In this document: positions 5,944-8,022 of the stretch, piece after piece
Numbering within the stretch: the stretch's first letter is position 1
How the letters are laid out: the number at the start of each line of letters is the position of its first letter
NCBI GenBank assembly: GCA_035476635.1
Contig: DATILI010000216.1
Coordinates: forward strand, 1 to 8,022
Length of the DNA: 8,022 bases
DNA from: DATILI01 sp035476635
Lineage (GTDB): Bacteria; Pseudomonadota; Gammaproteobacteria; Burkholderiales; Burkholderiaceae_C
Direction: 5' to 3'
Notes under the pieces: generated by a model
What the model was told of the DNA's origin: nothing
Databases searched by the model: none
Seen by the model: only the letters and a program-made list of their open reading frames with translations
Program-made: the position numbers and the translations under genes

Positions 5944-8022
5944 GCGGCCTCCAGCACGTTGTGCGCACGAAACAGCGCCGCGTAGCGCCCGGAGGTCTGG
6001 ACCAGATCCCGGTGGCTGCCCGACTGCGTCAAACGCCCAGCTTCGAGCACCAGGATGCGCTCGGCCAGGCGCAACGTGGTCAGCCGGTGCGCCACGATGA
6101 AGACCGTGCGCCCGGCGCAGATCTGCGCCAGGTTGTCGTGGATCACGCGCTCGCTTTCGTAGTCCAGGGAGGCCGTTGCTTCGTCCAGCAGGAGCAGGCG
6201 TGGGTTGGTGATGAGCGCGCGCGCGATGGCGATGCGGGCGCGCTGCCCACCCGAGAGCTTGCTGCCACGCTCGCCGATGACCGTGTCGTAGCCCTCGGGC
6301 AGCTGCAGGATAAATCCGTGCGCCCCGGCAAGCGCGGCACTGTCCATGACTTGCTGCATATCCGCTGTTGCGTTGCCGAAGGCGATGTTCTCGCGCACCG
6401 TGCGGTTGAAAAGGACCGTGTCCTGGCCCACGACACCTATCTGGCGGCGCAGCCAGGCCGGGTCCATCAGGTTCACGTCCATGCCGTCGATCAGCACGCG
6501 GCCCTTGGTCGGGCTGTATAGCCGCGTGATCAGGCGCAGGAGCGTGGTCTTGCCGGCGCCCGACACACCCGCCAGGCCAATAAGTTCACCCGGTTTCACA
6601 TCAAAGCTCACGTCGCTCAAAACGTCCGGCGATGCGGCGTCATAGCGGAAGTCCACATGCTCCAGCGTGATCCGGCCCTGGATGGCCGGCAGCGCTGCGC
6701 GCTCGGGGCGGAATTCGCCCTCGGACGGCGCGTCCATGATGTCGCCCAGGCGCTTGATGCTGACCTTCATCTGCGCGAACTCCTGCCACAGCGAGGCCAG
6801 CTTGAGTACCGGGGCATTCACGCGGCCCGCGAGCATGTTGAACGCGATCAGCCCGCCCACGGTCATGTCGCCGTCGATCACGAACTTCGCGCCGAAGTAC
6901 AAGAGCAGCACGGTCAACACCTTGCTCGCCAGGCTCACGAACTGGTTGGTGAAGGCGCCCAGGTGCCCGGATTCGAAGCCGGCTTTGGCATGGTCGGCCA
7001 GGCGCCGCTCCCATTCGCGGCGCCATTTGGGCTCGGCCGCGAGCTGCTTCAGGGTTTCCATCGAGGTGACCGTCTCCACCAGGAAGGCCTGGTTCTCGGC
7101 CCCAAGGGAGAACTTGTCTTCGAGCTTCTTGCGCAGCAGCGGCGTAAGCAGCCAGGAGGCCAGGAAAAACACCGGCAAGGCGGCCACCACCATCAGGGTC
7201 AGCGGCAGGCTGTAGTAGAACATAACGGCCAGGAACACCGCCGCGAAGAACAGGTCGAGCCAACTCGTCAAGGCCTGGCCCGTTAGAAATGAGCGCGCGT
7301 TGTCCAGCTCGCGCATTCGCGCCACCGTGTCACCACTGCGCCGCGATGCAAAATACGCCATCGGCAGGCGCAACAGGTGCTGAAACAGCCGCGCGCCCAG
7401 CTCCACGTCGATGCGGTTCGTGGTGTGGCTGAAAAGGTAGTGACGCATGGCGCTGAGAACCACCTCGAAGATGCCTACGCCCAACAAGGCCACGACCAGC
7501 ACATCGAGCGTGCTCAAGGTTCGGTGGGTGAGCACCTTGTCGATTACGACCTGGAAGATCAGCGGCGTCAGCAGCGCGAACAACTGCAGCACGAACGAGG
7601 CCAGCAGGATCTCGGCCATCAGTGCCTTGTACTGCTTGAGGGAGGTCCAGAACCAGCCGATACCAAAGCGGTTGATTTCTGGCTGGTTTTGCGCGGCGAT
7701 CGGACTGGTGCGCTCGGCTGCGATCCATTGGCCGGACCACAGGGCCTCGAAGGTCTGCGCATCCATCGGTTGCGGTTGTGCCGCTCCGGCGATCTGCGCG
7801 GTCAGCGTTTTTCCCCCGCCCTGGCCGATCAGCATGAGCCGACCATCGCGCGTGAATGCCAGCGCGGGCAGGTGGGCATCAGACAGGATCCTGGCCAGGA
7901 GGGCAGGGCCCTCGTGCAGCTTTGCGTCGAAGCCGACCGCGAGCAAGGCCTGGATGGTCTCGGCCGGCCCCATGCGCTCATTGCCTTGCGCAAACTCATG
8001 CGCGAGCTGGGCCGGATCCAGC
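5940..8022 (-). CDS. HlyB-type type I secretion ABC transporter (permease/ATPase, N-terminus cut by window edge)
   Basis: This is the inner-membrane ATPase/permease of a type I secretion system. The frame is open to the window edge. The first Met in the window (codon 7971-7973) is internal, because the 16 upstream codons continue a C39-like domain (DPAQLAHEF matches the family). About 20-40 N-terminal residues are probably missing. Counting from that Met, residues 1-90 are the C39-like domain, 110-400 the six-helix exporter membrane domain, and 435-677 the ATPase. The ATPase looks intact: A-loop Tyr444, Walker A GVSGAGKT (469-476), Q-loop Gln517, signature LSGGQ (573-577), Walker B LLLLDEA with Glu598, and H-loop His629. 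In the C39-like domain the places of the peptidase His and Asp are filled by Leu and Ala (around 46 and 62-64), so it should be non-proteolytic, as in HlyB. The stop codon overlaps the next gene as ATGA. The family assignment is firm; the substrate is inferred. Confidence 0.95.
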   Translation of the reverse strand, partial: LDPAQLAHEFAQGNERMGPAETIQALLAVGFDAKLHEGPALLARILSDAHLPALAFTRDGRLMLIGQGGGKTLTAQIAGAAQPQPMDAQTFEALWSGQWIAAERTSPIAAQNQPEINRFGIGWFWTSLKQYKALMAEILLASFVLQLFALLTPLIFQVVIDKVLTHRTLSTLDVLVVALLGVGIFEVVLSAMRHYLFSHTTNRIDVELGARLFQHLLRLPMAYFASRRSGDTVARMRELDNARSFLTGQALTSWLDLFFAAVFLAVMFYYSLPLTLMVVAALPVFFLASWLLTPLLRKKLEDKFSLGAENQAFLVETVTSMETLKQLAAEPKWRREWERRLADHAKAGFESGHLGAFTNQFVSLASKVLTVLLLYFGAKFVIDGDMTVGGLIAFNMLAGRVNAPVLKLASLWQEFAQMKVSIKRLGDIMDAPSEGEFRPERAALPAIQGRITLEHVDFRYDAASPDVLSDVSFDVKPGELIGLAGVSGAGKTTLLRLITRLYSPTKGRVLIDGMDVNLMDPAWLRRQIGVVGQDTVLFNRTVRENIAFGNATADMQQVMDSAALAGAHGFILQLPEGYDTVIGERGSKLSGGQRARIAIARALITNPRLLLLDEATASLDYESERVIHDNLAQICAGRTVFIVAHRLTTLRLAERILVLEAGRLTQSGSHRDLVQTSGRYAALFRAHNVLEAA

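Noticed and set aside
4555..5985. Long plus-strand open frame opposite the adaptor gene (476 codons)
   Set aside because: It is antisense to a clear HlyD-family gene. Its translation is His/Arg/Gln-rich without a recognisable domain, as expected for a shadow frame in GC-rich DNA.

Overview
The window is one densely packed minus-strand gene block from a high-GC proteobacterium. The GC-rich third codon positions, the ATGA start/stop overlaps and the gene types suggest a betaproteobacterium of the Burkholderiales. That placement is an inference from sequence style, because no rRNA or marker gene is present.

Read 5'->3' on the minus strand, from high to low coordinates, the layout is as follows. 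(1) 8022-5940 is an HlyB-type type I secretion ABC transporter, cut by the window edge at its N-terminus. (2) 5943-4609 is an HlyD-type membrane fusion protein. (3) 4619-3282 is a TolC-type outer-membrane channel with a signal peptide. (4) 3285-2764 is a small protein of the HlyC/RTX-toxin lysine-acyltransferase family whose expected catalytic His is Thr. (5) 2732-2538 is a 64-residue peptide ending in a Ser/Thr/Cys/Gly/Asp-rich tail. (6) 2553-172 is a 793-residue fusion of an N-terminal recognition-like domain, a SagB-type FMN dehydrogenase and a YcaO cyclodehydratase. (7) 146-1 is the start of a further, unrecognised open frame that runs off the left edge. Genes 1 to 4 and the 5/6 junction overlap by 4 to 16 bases. 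The only gaps are 31 bases before the peptide gene and 25 bases before the last frame, so co-transcription is likely.

The most economical reading is a ribosomally made, post-translationally modified peptide (RiPP) pathway of the thiazole/oxazole-modified (TOMM/LAP) class. In this reading the 64-residue peptide is the precursor. The YcaO domain would cyclise Cys/Ser/Thr in its tail to azolines, and the fused SagB domain would oxidise them to azoles. The HlyC-like protein may add a further modification, possibly an acyl group. The complete HlyB/HlyD/TolC conduit would export the product across both membranes. An RTX-style acyltransferase homologue and RTX-style exporter joined to azole-RiPP chemistry is the notable feature. 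The precursor assignment, the altered acyltransferase active site and the export route are inferences. The substrate could also be encoded beyond the right edge. The longest stretch without a recognised gene is under 175 bases, at the left edge, and it holds the partial frame described. No tRNA, rRNA, mobile element, CRISPR array or convincing terminator was seen.
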